Below are positions 36,021 to 46,554 of a DNA stretch of 64,000 bases, one piece after another. Below the pieces are notes generated by a model. That model had not been told where the DNA came from. It was given only the letters and a program-made list of their open reading frames with translations, and did no database searches. A program made the position numbers and the translations under genes. Location: contig NZ_CP128494.1 in NCBI RefSeq assembly GCF_030369615.1, positions 902,001 through 966,000 of the forward strand. The letters run 5' to 3'. This stretch comes from Geobacillus stearothermophilus ATCC 12980 (GTDB lineage: Bacteria > Bacillota > Bacilli > Bacillales > Anoxybacillaceae). Positions within the stretch are counted from its first letter, which is position 1. Each line of letters opens with the position of its first letter.

Positions 36021-36800
36021 TTGACGAGGAACAAAGTCGAAATTTGCGGTGTAGACACTTCAAAGCTTCCCGTCCTCAACAACGAGGAAATGCGGGAGCT
36101 GTTTCGCCGGATGCATGAAGGGGATTTAGAAGCAAGGGAAAAATTGGTAAACGGAAACTTACGCCTCGTGTTAAGCGTCATTCAACGCTTTAACAACCGC
36201 GGCGAGTTTGTTGATGATTTATTTCAAGTTGGCTGCATCGGACTCATGAAATCGATTGATAATTTTGACCTTAACCAAAATGTGAAATTTTCCACTTATG
36301 CGGTGCCGATGATCATTGGCGAAATCCGCCGTTACTTGCGCGATAACAATCCAATTCGCGTCTCGCGCTCGCTGCGCGACATCGCTTACAAAGCGCTGCA
36401 AGTGCGGGAACGGCTCATGAGCGAGACGGCGAAAGAGCCGTCGACGAAAGATATTGCGCGGGAACTCGGCGTCGCCCACGAGGAAGTGGTGTTTGCCCTT
36501 GATGCCATTCAAGACCCTGTTTCCTTATTTGAACCGATATACAACGACGGCGGCGATCCGATTTATGTGATGGACCAGCTTAGCGACGAGCGCAACCGCG
36601 ACATCCAATGGATCGAAGAAATCGCTTTAAAAGAAGGGCTGCGGCGGTTGAATGAGCGAGAGAAAATGATTATCCGCAAACGGTTTTTCCAAGGAAAGAC
36701 GCAAATGGAAGTCGCCGAGGAAATCGGCATTTCCCAGGCGCAAGTGTCCAGGCTTGAAAAGGCAGCGATCCGGCAAATGAATAAAAACATCCAAGTGTGA
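36021..36800 (+). CDS. sigG: RNA polymerase sigma-G factor
   Basis: A 259-residue forespore sigma factor. The start RNKVEICGVDTSKLPVL is the sigma-G N-terminal motif (binding site region for anti-sigma factor CsfB/Gin). Regions 2 (NGNLRLVLSVIQRF, VGCIGLMKSI), 3 and 4 (TQMEVAEEIGISQAQVSRLEK) are complete. TTG 36021 is preferred because GGAGGG lies 6 bp upstream and the length then matches B. subtilis (260). Confidence 0.97.
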   Translation: MTRNKVEICGVDTSKLPVLNNEEMRELFRRMHEGDLEAREKLVNGNLRLVLSVIQRFNNRGEFVDDLFQVGCIGLMKSIDNFDLNQNVKFSTYAVPMIIGEIRRYLRDNNPIRVSRSLRDIAYKALQVRERLMSETAKEPSTKDIARELGVAHEEVVFALDAIQDPVSLFEPIYNDGGDPIYVMDQLSDERNRDIQWIEEIALKEGLRRLNEREKMIIRKRFFQGKTQMEVAEEIGISQAQVSRLEKAAIRQMNKNIQV

Positions 36801-36802
36801 AC

Positions 36803-36825
36803 GGCTGCTCGGGCAGCCTTTTTTC
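36803..36825 (+). terminator. Intrinsic terminator after sigG
   Basis: GGCTGC / GCAGCC with TCGG loop and T-run. Confidence 0.88.
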
Positions 36826-36898
36826 TTTGGCACATAACCGGTTGGGCGGTGCATATAGATGAAAAAAGAGGAGAGGAAAGGCGGGGGACTGAACCGTG

Positions 36899-37138
36899 AT
36901 GAGAATTTCTGAGTTTCAAACGAAAGATGTCGTCAATGTGGCCAACGGGAAGAAGCTTGGCAACATCGGGGATATTGACATCGATTTAGATACAGGCAAA
37001 ATCCGTTCGCTCATTATTTTAGGCTCCGGAAAGATGCTCGGGTTGTTCGGGCGTGAAGAAGCGGTCGTCATTCCGTGGCAAAACATCGTCAAAATCGGAG
37101 CGGATGTCATTTTAGTCCGCCTGCATGATGCCGACTGA
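36899..37138 (+). CDS. ylmC: PRC-barrel protein YlmC (YmxH family)
   Basis: A 79-residue PRC-barrel-like protein: SEFQTKDVVNVANGKKLGNI, DIDLDTGKIRSLII, then EEAVVIPWQNIVKIGADVILV. The YlmC/YmxH family is typical of spore formers; function unknown. GTG 36896 and ATG 36899 are adjacent; AAAGGCGGGGGA upstream is an imperfect SD. Confidence 0.88.
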   Translation: MRISEFQTKDVVNVANGKKLGNIGDIDIDLDTGKIRSLIILGSGKMLGLFGREEAVVIPWQNIVKIGADVILVRLHDAD

Positions 37139-37210
37139 GCGGCCCGCGCAATGAGCGGCATATTGAGTGGCGGGATTGCACCAATGTTTCGACAAAATCG
37201 CAAATAAAGG

Positions 37211-37240
37211 TTATCACAAACGAACAAACTATGATAAAAT
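37211..37240 (+). promoter_or_regulatory. Possible sigma-A promoter for the pgeF-ylm operon
   Basis: TTATCA, 18 bp, TAAAAT; about 50 bp before the pgeF start. Confidence 0.45.
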
Positions 37241-37289
37241 AGGAAAAAAAGTGATAAAAACCTACAAAAACAGCGTGAGGTTGACGCGA

Positions 37290-38114
37290 ATGCCGGACAT
37301 TTTTCAACAAGAAGCTCAAGGATGGCTCCGCTGCGGGGCGCCCCCGTTTGCCGGAGCAGTCGCCGGGTTGACAACGAAACAAGGCGGAGAAAGCGAAGGG
37401 CCGTTCGCCTCGCTGAATATGGGGCTGCATGTCGGCGACGATCGCATGCATGTCGTCAACAACCGCCGCCGTCTGGCTGAATGGCTTTCTGTTCCGCTCG
37501 ATCATTGGGTGTGCTGTGAGCAAGTGCACGGCGCCGTGATTCGGAAAGTGACGAAAGGCGATCGGGGGAGCGGGGCGCACGACTTCGCTGCAGCGGTCCG
37601 GGGGGCTGACGGGCTGTATACGGATAAGGCGGGGGTATTGCTCGCACTTTGTTTTGCCGATTGTGTGCCTGTCTATTTTATCGCGCCATCGGCGGGCCTA
37701 GTCGGCCTTGCCCACGCCGGCTGGCGGGGGACGGCGGGCGGCATTGTCCAAAACATGGTGCGGCTTTGGCAGGAGCGCGAACACATTGCCCCGTCCGACA
37801 TCTATGCCGCGATTGGACCGGCCATTGGCCCATGCTGTTACACGGTTGATGACCGGGTGATCGATGGCCTGCGTCCGACTCTTCCTGCGGGCGGCCCGTT
37901 GCCGTGGCGCGAAACAAGCCAAGGGCAGTATGCGCTTGATTTAAAAGAGGCCAACCGGCTGCAGCTTGCGGCCGCCGGGATTCCAGACTGCCATATTTAT
38001 GTGTCGGAACGCTGTACAAGCTGTGAGGAGACGTTGTTTTTTTCCCACCGCCGCGACCGTGGGACGACAGGGCGGATGTTGGCGTTTATCGGCCGAAGGG
38101 AGGAAACAGCATGA
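37290..38114 (+). CDS. pgeF: Purine nucleoside phosphorylase PgeF/LACC1 family (YlmD)
   Basis: A 274-residue YfiH/LACC1-family protein with [30 protein letters not shown] (Cys of the metal site), [15 protein letters not shown] (conserved His) and GPAIGPCCY. Earlier annotated as multicopper polyphenol oxidase; family members are now known as purine nucleoside phosphorylases/adenosine deaminases, and E. coli YfiH also proofreads the peptidoglycan precursor. GTGAGG is 9 bp from ATG 37290. It overlaps ylmE by ATGA. Confidence 0.92.
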   Translation: MPDIFQQEAQGWLRCGAPPFAGAVAGLTTKQGGESEGPFASLNMGLHVGDDRMHVVNNRRRLAEWLSVPLDHWVCCEQVHGAVIRKVTKGDRGSGAHDFAAAVRGADGLYTDKAGVLLALCFADCVPVYFIAPSAGLVGLAHAGWRGTAGGIVQNMVRLWQEREHIAPSDIYAAIGPAIGPCCYTVDDRVIDGLRPTLPAGGPLPWRETSQGQYALDLKEANRLQLAAAGIPDCHIYVSERCTSCEETLFFSHRRDRGTTGRMLAFIGRREETA

Positions 38115-38785
38115 CCGTACGCGACAACTTGGCAGCCGTTCGCCAGCGCATCGAGGCGGCTTGCGCCCGCGTCGGCCGCAATCCGGCCGACGTACGCATC
38201 GTTGCTGTCACGAAATATATTGATGCCGAAAGGGCGCTTCATGTGCTTGACGCCGGCATTGCCGACCTCGGCGAAAACCGTGCCGGCCAGCTACTTGAAA
38301 AGTATGAACGGATCGGGGACCGGGCGGTGTGGCATTTTATCGGGACGCTTCAGTCGCGCAAGGTGAAGGACATTATCGATAAAGTCGATTACATCCATTC
38401 GCTTGATCGCCTGTCGCTGGCGAAAGAAATTGAAAAGCGGGCGGTGCGGCCGGTGAAATGTTTTGTGCAAGTGAATGTATCGGGAGAAGCGACGAAGCAC
38501 GGCCTCTCTCCTGACGAGACCGTCCCGTTCATCGATCAGCTCCGTTCGTTTTCGCACCTTGAGGTCGTCGGATTGATGACGATGGCCCCGCATACGGATG
38601 ACGAGGCGGTATTGCGCGCCTGCTTCCGGCAATTGCGGGTCTTGAAAGAGCGCGTTCAGGCGCTCCGCTGGCCGCATGCGCCGTGCACGGAGCTGTCGAT
38701 GGGCATGTCGAACGATTACGAGATCGCCATTGAGGAAGGGGCGACGTTTGTGCGCATCGGCAGCGCGCTTGTCGGATCATTGTAG
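38111..38785 (+). CDS. ylmE: Pyridoxal 5'-phosphate homeostasis protein YlmE (YggS/PLPBP)
   Basis: A 224-residue alanine-racemase-like barrel. [10 protein letters not shown] carries the PLP lysine (about residue 38), then [36 protein letters not shown] and the phosphate-binding end [26 protein letters not shown]. It binds PLP without known catalysis and balances B6 and amino-acid pools. ATG 38111 overlaps pgeF; AAGGGAGG is the SD. Confidence 0.95.
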   Translation: MTVRDNLAAVRQRIEAACARVGRNPADVRIVAVTKYIDAERALHVLDAGIADLGENRAGQLLEKYERIGDRAVWHFIGTLQSRKVKDIIDKVDYIHSLDRLSLAKEIEKRAVRPVKCFVQVNVSGEATKHGLSPDETVPFIDQLRSFSHLEVVGLMTMAPHTDDEAVLRACFRQLRVLKERVQALRWPHAPCTELSMGMSNDYEIAIEEGATFVRIGSALVGSL

Positions 38786-38797
38786 GAGGTGAACTTG

Positions 38798-39229
38798 ATG
38801 GGGTTGATGAAAAAATTTCGCGATTATTTTTTAGAAGAAGATTACGAAGACTATGAAGAAGAATACGAAGCGCCGCAGCCGGAAGAGGAGGCGCCGCTGC
38901 TGAAGGCGGCAAACAAGGCGAACGTCGTCAGCTTGCAAAGCGTGCAAAAATCGGCGAAAGTCGTGCTCGCTGAGCCGCGGGTGTATGCGGAGGCGCAGGA
39001 AATCGCCGATCATTTAAAAAGCCGGCGGGCGGTCATCGTCAATTTGCAGCGCATCCAGCATGAGCAGGCGAAGCGGATCGTCGACTTTTTAAGCGGCACG
39101 GTGTACGCCATTGGCGGCGACATTCAGCAAGTTGGCACGAAAATCTTTTTGTGCACCCCGGACAACGTCGACGTCAGCGGCGCGATTTCGCTTGACGGCG
39201 AGGATGACAGACCGATAAAGAGGTGGTAG
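38798..39229 (+). CDS. sepF: Cell division protein SepF
   Basis: A 143-residue protein: N-terminal amphipathic membrane-binding helix ([10 protein letters not shown]), an acidic linker (about 12-40) and the SepF ring-forming domain (about 60-138; [37 protein letters not shown]). It anchors and bundles FtsZ and shapes the septum. ATG 38798 sits 6-7 bp after AGGAGGTG. Confidence 0.96.
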   Translation: MGLMKKFRDYFLEEDYEDYEEEYEAPQPEEEAPLLKAANKANVVSLQSVQKSAKVVLAEPRVYAEAQEIADHLKSRRAVIVNLQRIQHEQAKRIVDFLSGTVYAIGGDIQQVGTKIFLCTPDNVDVSGAISLDGEDDRPIKRW

Positions 39230-39232
39230 TCG

Positions 39233-39505
39233 TTGGATTATGTGCTTACGTTTTTAACGACCTTGATTCAAGTATATTCGTACGCTTTGATCATTTACAT
39301 TTTGATGTCTTGGTTTCCGAATGCGCGCGAAACGCGGTTCGGACAAATGCTTGCCGCCATTTGCGAGCCGTATTTGGAACCGTTTCGGCGTGTCATTCCG
39401 CCGCTTGGCATCATTGACATCTCTCCGATCATCGCCTTTATTGTCCTTGAATTTGCGACAAGAGGGCTGTATGCGTTGTTTGACATCCTCGAAGCGCAGT
39501 TTTAG
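39233..39505 (+). CDS. ylmG: YggT family membrane protein YlmG
   Basis: A 90-residue protein with two hydrophobic segments (about 8-26 and 60-80) separated by the YggT signature ([21 protein letters not shown]). Function unclear; linked to membrane/division organisation by its locus. TTG 39233, 3 bp after sepF, with AGAGGTGG as SD. Confidence 0.9.
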   Translation: MDYVLTFLTTLIQVYSYALIIYILMSWFPNARETRFGQMLAAICEPYLEPFRRVIPPLGIIDISPIIAFIVLEFATRGLYALFDILEAQF

Positions 39506-39560
39506 CAGCCGGACGGAACGCGCGTCGTTTGGCCCGGCGCAGGCGGGCGGAATAGCGGGA

Positions 39561-39588
39561 GGAATCCGTTCCGGGTTCCTTTCTTTAT
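39561..39588 (+). terminator. Weak hairpin between ylmG and ylmH
   Basis: GGAATCC / GGGTTCC (one G-T pair) with a TTTCTTT tail. Confidence 0.4.
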
Positions 39589-39606
39589 GAGGCAAGGTGA
39601 ATGGGA

Positions 39607-40380
39607 ATGGAGCTGTATCAGCACTTCCGCAAAGAGGAACATCAATTCATCGATCATGTAATAGAATGGAAGGAAATGGTAGAACGTCAGTACGCTCCGA
39701 AGCTGACCGATTTTCTTGATCCGCGCGAGCAGCAAATCGTGCAAAGCATCGTCGGCAGCGACGGAGACGTGCGCGTGTCCTTTTTCGGCGGCGCTTTGTT
39801 TGTCGAGCGGAAGCGGGCGCTTTTGTATCCGCCGTATTTCGAACCGAATGAGGAGGATTATGACATCGCCTTGTTCGCTGTCCGCTATCCAGGCAAATTC
39901 GTTTTCCTTGAACACCGCGACGTCTTAGGAGCGCTCATGTCGCTCGGCTTGCGGCGGGGCAAGTTCGGCGACATTCTCGTCCAAGGAGGAGAGATCCAAT
40001 TTTTTGCCGCCGCCGAGGTGGCCGATTACATTCGCCTCCATGTCGGGACGATCGGCAAAGCGCCGGTTTCGCTTGAGCTGTTGCCGCTGTCAGCTGCCAT
40101 GCCGCTTGCCGAAACGTGGGAGGAAGGAACGGTCACGGTGTCTTCTCTAAGGCTCGATGCGGTGCTTGCCCAGGCGTTCCGCCTCGCGCGCGAGAAAGCG
40201 AAGACGCTCATTGAAAGCGGGCTCGTCAAAGTGAACTGGAAGGTGGTGGACAAGCCCGAATTTGTATGCGGGCCGGGCGATGTCCTGTCGGCGCGCGGGT
40301 TTGGTCGCTGCAAGCTGTTTTCCGTCGAGGGGATGACGAAAAAAGAACGCTGGCGCATCCGGCTGGGCCGTCAAAAATAA
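39607..40380 (+). CDS. ylmH: S4-domain RNA-binding protein YlmH
   Basis: A 257-residue protein: N-terminal domain of unknown fold (DYDIALFAVRYPGKFV, LGLRRGKFGDI near 125) and a C-terminal S4 domain (about 180-250; LRLDAVLAQAFRLAREKAKTL..GLVKVNWKVV). In B. subtilis YlmH binds stalled 50S subunits and supports tailing in ribosome-associated quality control. The partner RqcH is encoded at 60.0-61.8 kb of this window. ATG 39607 is 7 bp after AAGGTG; ATG 39601 is too close. Confidence 0.93.
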   Translation: MELYQHFRKEEHQFIDHVIEWKEMVERQYAPKLTDFLDPREQQIVQSIVGSDGDVRVSFFGGALFVERKRALLYPPYFEPNEEDYDIALFAVRYPGKFVFLEHRDVLGALMSLGLRRGKFGDILVQGGEIQFFAAAEVADYIRLHVGTIGKAPVSLELLPLSAAMPLAETWEEGTVTVSSLRLDAVLAQAFRLAREKAKTLIESGLVKVNWKVVDKPEFVCGPGDVLSARGFGRCKLFSVEGMTKKERWRIRLGRQK

Positions 40381-40456
40381 TCGAATCGCAGCAGGAAATG
40401 GGCTGATCGTGTCGAATGAAGGAAGAAAAGGAATGATGGAGACGGAGGTGGCCATT

Positions 40457-40969
40457 GTGCCGTTAACGCCATTGGATATTCACAATAAGGAATTCAGCCG
40501 CGGATTTCGCGGGTATGACGAAGATGAAGTGAATGAGTTTTTGGATCAAATTATTAAAGATTACGAAATGCTCATCCGTGAAAAAAAGCAGCTGGAGGAA
40601 AAAGTGGCCGAACTGACGGAAAAATTGAATTACTTTTCCAACATTGAAGAAACGTTAAATAAGTCGATTCTTGTGGCTCAGGAAGCAGCGGAAGAAGTGA
40701 AGCGCAACGCACAAAAAGAGGCGAAGCTGATCATTAAAGAAGCGGAGAAAAACGCGGAGCGCATCATCGGCGACGCGTTGGCCAAATCGCGGAAAATCGC
40801 GTTGGAAGTCGAAGAACTCAAGCGGCAGTCGAAAGTGTTCCGCGCTCGCTTCCGCATGCTCGTTGAGGCGCAGCTCGATATGATCAACAGCCGTGACTGG
40901 GACGAGTTGATGGAATACGAGACGCCTGATCTCGAAGAAGAGGTGAAAGAGCCGTTGTCTCAGCCTTGA
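40457..40969 (+). CDS. divIVA: Cell pole and septum protein DivIVA
   Basis: A 170-residue coiled-coil protein. The conserved N-terminal membrane-curvature domain (PLTPLDIHNKEFSRGFRGYD, split near residue 20, then EDEVNEFLDQI) is followed by two coiled coils and an acidic tail. DivIVA marks poles and division sites and guides MinCD and chromosome anchoring. GTG 40457 with GGAGGTG 6 bp upstream gives the B. subtilis start MPLTP; the longer frame from 40409 adds unrelated residues. Confidence 0.96.
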   Translation: MPLTPLDIHNKEFSRGFRGYDEDEVNEFLDQIIKDYEMLIREKKQLEEKVAELTEKLNYFSNIEETLNKSILVAQEAAEEVKRNAQKEAKLIIKEAEKNAERIIGDALAKSRKIALEVEELKRQSKVFRARFRMLVEAQLDMINSRDWDELMEYETPDLEEEVKEPLSQP

Positions 40970-40995
40970 CGAACCGAGGCCATGTCGGGTATAAT
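40966..40995 (+). promoter_or_regulatory. Strong sigma-A promoter at the end of divIVA
   Basis: TTGACG, 18 bp, TATAAT; the -35 overlaps the divIVA stop. It points to ileS, but an intrinsic terminator follows its predicted start by about 15 nt. Confidence 0.65.
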
Positions 40996-41015
40996 CATTG
41001 GCAAAAATCACTGCA

Positions 41016-41046
41016 CCAGCCGCCGTGGGAGGCGGTTGGCTTTTTT
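41016..41046 (+). terminator. Intrinsic terminator between divIVA and the ileS T-box
   Basis: 9-bp stem CCAGCCGCC / GGCGGTTGG with six T residues; presumably ends divIVA transcripts. Confidence 0.85.
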
Positions 41047-41054
41047 CAGGATGA

Positions 41055-41307
41055 ATAGCGAAATAGTCATCGACGATGAAAGGGATAGTAGCTCTTGAAC
41101 GACCGGTCGCAGCGAGCTGGGGATGGTGGAAGCCTGGCATCGGCGCAAGAGTGAACATCACCCTGGAGTTCCATGCCGAACATCCAGTAGGCCATGGCGC
41201 GTCATTCCCGTTACGAATGAAAAGTGGGCTGTGCGTCGTTTGCATGGCCAAGAAGGGTGGTACCGCGAGACCGTTCTCGTCCCTTGCCGGGGGAGAACGG
41301 TTTTTTA
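41055..41307 (+). promoter_or_regulatory. Isoleucine T-box riboswitch of ileS
   Basis: Stem I carries the AG-box region AGCTGGGGATGGTGGAAGCC and a specifier loop with ATC (41157-41159) in GAACATCAC, matching isoleucine. The T-box AAGGGTGGTACCGCG is at 41253-41267. The terminator ACCGTTCTC / GAGAACGGT plus T6 covers 41270-41307. Uncharged tRNA-Ile stabilises the antiterminator and switches ileS on. Confidence 0.95.
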
Positions 41308-41339
41308 TTTGGAATCTAGCGTTCGAAGGAGGAGCAAGG

Positions 41340-44114
41340 ATGGATTACAAAGAGACGCTGCTTATGCCGCAAACCGAGTTCCCGATGCGCGGCAACTTGC
41401 CGAAGCGGGAGCCGGAGATGCAAAAAAAATGGGAGGAAATGGACATTTACCGGAAAGTGCAGGAGCGGACGAAAGGGCGTCCGTTGTTCGTGCTGCATGA
41501 CGGCCCGCCGTATGCCAACGGGGATATTCATATGGGCCATGCGCTGAACAAAATTTTAAAAGACATCATCGTCCGCTACAAATCGATGAGCGGCTATTGC
41601 GCGCCGTACGTGCCGGGCTGGGATACGCACGGCTTGCCGATCGAAACGGCGCTCGCGAAGCAAGGCGTCGACCGCAAATCGATGAGCGTCGCCGAGTTTC
41701 GCAAGTTGTGCGAGCAATACGCGTACGAGCAAATCGACAACCAGCGCCGGCAGTTTAAGCGGCTCGGCGTGCGCGGCGACTGGGACAACCCGTACATTAC
41801 GCTCAAGCCGGAGTACGAAGCCCAGCAAATTAAAGTGTTCGGCGAAATGGCGAAAAAAGGGCTCATTTACAAAGGGTTGAAGCCGGTCTATTGGTCCCCG
41901 TCAAGCGAATCGGCGCTCGCTGAAGCGGAAATCGAATATAAAGACAAGCGTTCGCCGTCGATTTATGTCGCCTTCCCGGTGAAAGACGGCAAAGGCGTGC
42001 TTGAGGGCGATGAGCGAATCGTCATTTGGACGACGACGCCGTGGACGATTCCGGCGAACTTGGCGATCGCGGTTCATCCGGATTTGGATTACCATGTTGT
42101 CGATGTCAGCGGAAAACGGTATGTCGTCGCCGCCGCCTTGGCGGAATCGGTGGCGAAAGAAATCGGTTGGGACGCATGGTCGGTCGTCAAAACGGTCAAA
42201 GGAAACGAGCTTGAATACGTCGTGGCGAGACATCCGTTTTATGAGCGCGACTCGCTTGTCGTCTGCGGCGAACACGTCACGACCGACGCCGGCACGGGCT
42301 GCGTCCATACGGCGCCGGGCCACGGGGAAGACGACTTTCTCGTCGGGCAAAAATACGGGCTTCCCGTTCTTTGCCCGGTCGACGAGCGCGGCTATATGAC
42401 GAGCGAAGCGCCGGGGTTTGAAGGAATGTTTTACGAAGACGCCAACAAGGCGATTACACAGAAGCTTGAGGAAGCCGGCGCTTTGCTGAAGCTTGGGTTT
42501 ATCACCCACTCGTATCCGCACGACTGGCGGACGAAGCAGCCAACGATTTTCCGGGCGACAACGCAATGGTTTGCGTCGATCGATAAAATCCGCAGCGAGC
42601 TGCTTCAAGCGATTAAGGAAACGAAATGGATTCCGGAGTGGGGGGAAATCCGCATCCACAACATGGTGCGCGACCGCGGCGACTGGTGCATTTCCCGCCA
42701 ACGCGCCTGGGGGGTGCCGATTCCGGTCTTTTACGGCGAAAACGGTGAACCGATCATCACCGATGAGACGATTGAGCATGTGTCGAACTTGTTCCGCCAA
42801 TACGGGTCGAACGTCTGGTTTGAACGCGAGGCGAAAGACTTGCTGCCGGAAGGATTCACTCATCCGTCAAGCCCGAACGGCATCTTTACGAAAGAAACGG
42901 ACATTATGGACGTCTGGTTTGACTCCGGTTCGTCGCACCAAGCCGTGTTGGTCGAACGCGATGATCTCGCGCGCCCGGCTGATCTGTACTTGGAAGGGTC
43001 CGACCAATATCGCGGCTGGTTCAACTCATCGCTGTCCACCGCCGTTGCCGTCACCGGCAAAGCGCCGTACAAAGGCGTGTTGAGCCACGGCTTTGTCTTG
43101 GACGGCGAAGGGCGGAAAATGAGCAAGTCGCTCGGCAACGTCGTCGTGCCGGCGAAAGTAATGGAACAGTTCGGCGCTGATATTTTGCGCCTTTGGGTCG
43201 CGTCGGTCGACTACCAAGCGGACGTGCGCATCTCCGACCATATTTTAAAACAAGTGTCGGAAGTGTACCGAAAAATCCGCAACACGTTCCGCTTTATGCT
43301 CGGCAACTTATTCGATTTTGACCCGAGCGAAAACGCCGTGCCGGTCGGGGAGCTGGGCGAAGTCGACCGCTACATGTTAGCGAAATTAAATAAACTCATC
43401 GCTAAAGTGAAAAAGGCGTATGACAGCTATGATTTTGCTGCTGTTTATCATGAGATGAACCATTTCTGCACCGTCGAGCTGAGCGCGTTTTACTTGGATA
43501 TGGCGAAAGACATTTTGTACATCGAAGCGGCCGACTCGCGCGCCCGCCGCGCCGTGCAGACCGTATTGTATGAAACGGTCGTCGCATTGGCGAAGCTCAT
43601 CGCGCCGATTTTGCCGCACACGGCCGATGAAGTGTGGGAGCATATCCCGAATCGAAGAGAAAACGTCGAAAGCATCCAGCTCACCGATATGCCAGAGCCG
43701 ATCGCAATCGACGGCGAAGAAGCGCTGCTTTCGAAATGGGATGCGTTTATGAATGTGCGCGATGATATATTAAAAGCGCTCGAGAACGCGCGCAACGAAA
43801 AAGTGATCGGCAAATCGCTGACCGCGAGCGTCACCGTCTACCCGAAAGACGAGGCGCGGAAGCTGTTGGCGTCGCTTAATGCCGACTTGCGCCAGCTTCT
43901 CATCGTTTCCGCGTTTTCCGTTGCCGATGAGCCGTATGACGCCGCGCCGGCCGAAGCCGAGCGGCTCGACCACGTGGCCGTCCTCGTCCGCCCGGCGGAA
44001 GGCGAGACGTGCGAGCGGTGCTGGACGGTGACTCCAGCTGTCGGACAAGATCCATCCCACCCGACGCTTTGCCCGCGCTGCGCACATATCGTGAATGAAC
44101 ATTATTCAGCGTAA
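41340..44114 (+). CDS. ileS: Isoleucyl-tRNA synthetase
   Basis: A 924-residue class I synthetase. Signature [15 protein letters not shown] (HIGH type, about residues 56-70), [10 protein letters not shown], editing domain (about 190-390, [24 protein letters not shown]), KMSKSLGN (about 592-599) and a C-terminal zinc site CERCW ... CPRC. Length fits the bacterial IleS1 type. SD GGAGGAGCAAGG precedes ATG 41340; the upstream open frame is T-box leader. Confidence 0.98.
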   Translation: MDYKETLLMPQTEFPMRGNLPKREPEMQKKWEEMDIYRKVQERTKGRPLFVLHDGPPYANGDIHMGHALNKILKDIIVRYKSMSGYCAPYVPGWDTHGLPIETALAKQGVDRKSMSVAEFRKLCEQYAYEQIDNQRRQFKRLGVRGDWDNPYITLKPEYEAQQIKVFGEMAKKGLIYKGLKPVYWSPSSESALAEAEIEYKDKRSPSIYVAFPVKDGKGVLEGDERIVIWTTTPWTIPANLAIAVHPDLDYHVVDVSGKRYVVAAALAESVAKEIGWDAWSVVKTVKGNELEYVVARHPFYERDSLVVCGEHVTTDAGTGCVHTAPGHGEDDFLVGQKYGLPVLCPVDERGYMTSEAPGFEGMFYEDANKAITQKLEEAGALLKLGFITHSYPHDWRTKQPTIFRATTQWFASIDKIRSELLQAIKETKWIPEWGEIRIHNMVRDRGDWCISRQRAWGVPIPVFYGENGEPIITDETIEHVSNLFRQYGSNVWFEREAKDLLPEGFTHPSSPNGIFTKETDIMDVWFDSGSSHQAVLVERDDLARPADLYLEGSDQYRGWFNSSLSTAVAVTGKAPYKGVLSHGFVLDGEGRKMSKSLGNVVVPAKVMEQFGADILRLWVASVDYQADVRISDHILKQVSEVYRKIRNTFRFMLGNLFDFDPSENAVPVGELGEVDRYMLAKLNKLIAKVKKAYDSYDFAAVYHEMNHFCTVELSAFYLDMAKDILYIEAADSRARRAVQTVLYETVVALAKLIAPILPHTADEVWEHIPNRRENVESIQLTDMPEPIAIDGEEALLSKWDAFMNVRDDILKALENARNEKVIGKSLTASVTVYPKDEARKLLASLNADLRQLLIVSAFSVADEPYDAAPAEAERLDHVAVLVRPAEGETCERCWTVTPAVGQDPSHPTLCPRCAHIVNEHYSA

Positions 44115-44118
44115 CGAA

Positions 44119-44153
44119 AAGCGGCAGGCTGCCCCAAGGTAGCCTTGCCGCTT
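44119..44153 (+). terminator. Probable terminator after ileS
   Basis: AAGCGGCA-GGCT / AGCC-TTGCCGCTT stem with one bulged base; the T-rich tail is weak. Confidence 0.5.
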
Positions 44154-44225
44154 CATTTGTTTACCATGGCGAATTATGCTACAATGCAAAAAGGATGAAT
44201 GAGAAGGACAGGGGGATTTGGCACG

Positions 44226-44690
44226 GTGGCATACTATTGGCTCGCGGCGGCGGTCATCATCCTCGATCAATGGACGAAATGGCTTGTCGTCCGCTATATG
44301 CGGCTTGGGGAAAGCATCCCGATCATCGACAACGTGCTCTACATTACGTCGCACCGCAATCGCGGCGCGGCGTGGGGCATACTAGAAGGGCAGTTTTGGC
44401 TCTTTTATTTAATTACGGTGATCGTCGTGGCGGCGATCGTGATTTACATCCGCCGCCTGAAGCCTTCCGAGCGCCTGGCCGGCGTGGGGCTTGGGCTGAT
44501 GCTCGGCGGGGCGATCGGCAATTTTATCGACCGCGTATTCCGGAAAGAAGTGGTCGACTTTATTCATACGTACATCGGCACGTACAGCTTTCCGGTGTTC
44601 AATATCGCCGACTCGGCGCTGACCGTCGGCGTCATCTTGCTGTTTGTCCATATGTTTTTTTTCGCGACACCAGAGAAAGGGAATGAGTAG
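44226..44690 (+). CDS. lspA: Lipoprotein signal peptidase (signal peptidase II)
   Basis: A 154-residue protein with four membrane spans. Conserved [35 protein letters not shown] (first catalytic Asp) and [11 protein letters not shown] (second catalytic Asp). It cleaves lipoprotein signal peptides. GTG 44226 matches the B. subtilis start; ATG 44199 would add nine residues. ylyA, which sits between ileS and lspA in B. subtilis, is absent. Confidence 0.96.
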   Translation: MAYYWLAAAVIILDQWTKWLVVRYMRLGESIPIIDNVLYITSHRNRGAAWGILEGQFWLFYLITVIVVAAIVIYIRRLKPSERLAGVGLGLMLGGAIGNFIDRVFRKEVVDFIHTYIGTYSFPVFNIADSALTVGVILLFVHMFFFATPEKGNE

Positions 44691-45605
44691 ATGGACACGA
44701 TCACGTTTCACATCGAAGACGAATATGACGGCGAGCGGATCGATAAAGTGATCGCGGCGCTAAATGACGAATGGTCGCGTTCGCAAGTGCAGCAATGGAT
44801 CAAAAGCGGGCTTGTGACCGTCAATGGCGAGACGGTCAAGGCGAACTACAAATGCGAGGCAGGCGACGCGGTCGCCGTTTCACCGCCGGAGCCGGAGCCG
44901 CTCGAGGTCGAGCCGGAGCCGATTCCGCTTGACATTTATTATGAGGATGAGGATGTCCTTGTCGTCAACAAACCGCGCGGCATGGTCGTCCACCCGGCGC
45001 CCGGGCATATGCGCGGCACGCTGGTGAATGCGCTTCTCGCCCATTGCCGCGACTTGTCCGGGATCAACGGCGTGCTTCGCCCCGGCATCGTCCATCGCAT
45101 TGACAAAGACACATCAGGACTATTGATGGTGGCGAAAAACGACGCCGCCCACCGCTCGCTCGTCGAGCAGCTGGTGAACAAAACGGTGACGCGCCGCTAC
45201 AAGGCCATCGTCCACGGCGTCATTCCGCACGATTATGGCACGATCGATGCCCCGATCGGCCGCGACAAGCGCGATCGAAAGAAAATGGCCGTCACCGAAG
45301 AAAACGGGAAGGAAGCGGTCACCCATTTCCGCGTGCTCGAGCGGTTTCGCCATTATACGTATGTGGAGTGCCAGCTGGAAACGGGGCGGACGCACCAAAT
45401 TCGCGTCCATATGAAATACATCGGCTACCCGCTCGCTGGCGACCCGCAATACGGGCCGAAAAAAACGCTCGCCATCGACGGCCAGGCGCTGCACGCCGGG
45501 GTGCTCGGCTTCCGTCATCCGAGAAGCGGCGAGTATTTGGAATTCGAAGCGCCACTGCCGCCGGAGTTTGCCGAGCTGCTTGACTGGCTGCGAAAAAACG
45601 ATTGA
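44691..45605 (+). CDS. ylyB: RluA/RluD-family rRNA pseudouridine synthase YlyB
   Basis: A 304-residue enzyme with an N-terminal S4 domain (about 15-75, ERIDKVIAALNDEWSRSQVQ) and a catalytic domain with HRIDKDTSGLLMVAKN, whose Asp is the nucleophile, and LETGRTHQIRVHM. RluD types modify helix 69 of 23S rRNA; the exact target is inferred. ATG 44691 follows the lspA stop directly, with AAAGGG upstream. Confidence 0.94.
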   Translation: MDTITFHIEDEYDGERIDKVIAALNDEWSRSQVQQWIKSGLVTVNGETVKANYKCEAGDAVAVSPPEPEPLEVEPEPIPLDIYYEDEDVLVVNKPRGMVVHPAPGHMRGTLVNALLAHCRDLSGINGVLRPGIVHRIDKDTSGLLMVAKNDAAHRSLVEQLVNKTVTRRYKAIVHGVIPHDYGTIDAPIGRDKRDRKKMAVTEENGKEAVTHFRVLERFRHYTYVECQLETGRTHQIRVHMKYIGYPLAGDPQYGPKKTLAIDGQALHAGVLGFRHPRSGEYLEFEAPLPPEFAELLDWLRKND

Positions 45606-45630
45606 CAAACGAACACGCCCCCTTTACAAT
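45602..45630 (+). promoter_or_regulatory. Sigma-A promoter of the pyr operon
   Basis: TTGACA, 17 bp, TACAAT; the -35 overlaps the ylyB stop codon. Confidence 0.85.
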
Positions 45631-45649
45631 GAAAACAGGTGAACAGGAA

Positions 45650-45768
45650 CCTTTAAGTTCAGTCCTGTGAGGCTGAAAAGGGGTCGGAATGACAAAGAAG
45701 GGCGATGTATGCCCATCTTGTTTGGCGATAAGCGCGCCATCCCCCGCTTCACAGGCGGGGGATTTTTT
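45650..45768 (+). promoter_or_regulatory. PyrR attenuator 1 (pyr leader, before pyrR)
   Basis: PyrR-binding stem-loop at 45650-45682 with the conserved AGTCCTGTGAGGCT core, then a terminator ATCCCCCGC / GCGGGGGAT plus T6 (45739-45768). PyrR with UMP holds the anti-antiterminator and lets the terminator form. Confidence 0.93.
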
Positions 45769-45845
45769 ATGAAAACAGGCGGGAACGGCCTGGTTGGCGC
45801 GCCGCCTGCGGAAACACGCTGGCCGCGGCGTGCATGCGCTGTTAG

Positions 45846-46397
<552 letters not shown>

Positions 46398-46404
46398 AAC
46401 AGCT

Positions 46405-46504
46405 CCCTTTTAAGCGCAGTCCCGTGAGGCTGCAAAAGGGGCGGAATCGTTTCGGGCGTTTCTGCACCCTCTTTGCGCCTTCATGGGCAAAGAGGGTGTT
46501 TTTG
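46405..46504 (+). promoter_or_regulatory. PyrR attenuator 2 (pyrR-pyrP gap)
   Basis: Binding stem-loop at 46405-46440 (core AGTCCCGTGAGGCT between CCCTTTT and AAAAGGG) and terminator CACCCTCTTTGC / GCAAAGAGGGTG with T-run (46465-46504). Confidence 0.93.
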
Positions 46505-46554
46505 TGCACACTAAAAAACGAACTTCGCTCATTTGGCGAAAGGAGAGGCGAAAG

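Noticed and set aside
41076..41339. 88-codon N-terminal extension of ileS
   Set aside because: These bases form the T-box leader with its specifier, T-box and terminator; the true start is ATG 41340.
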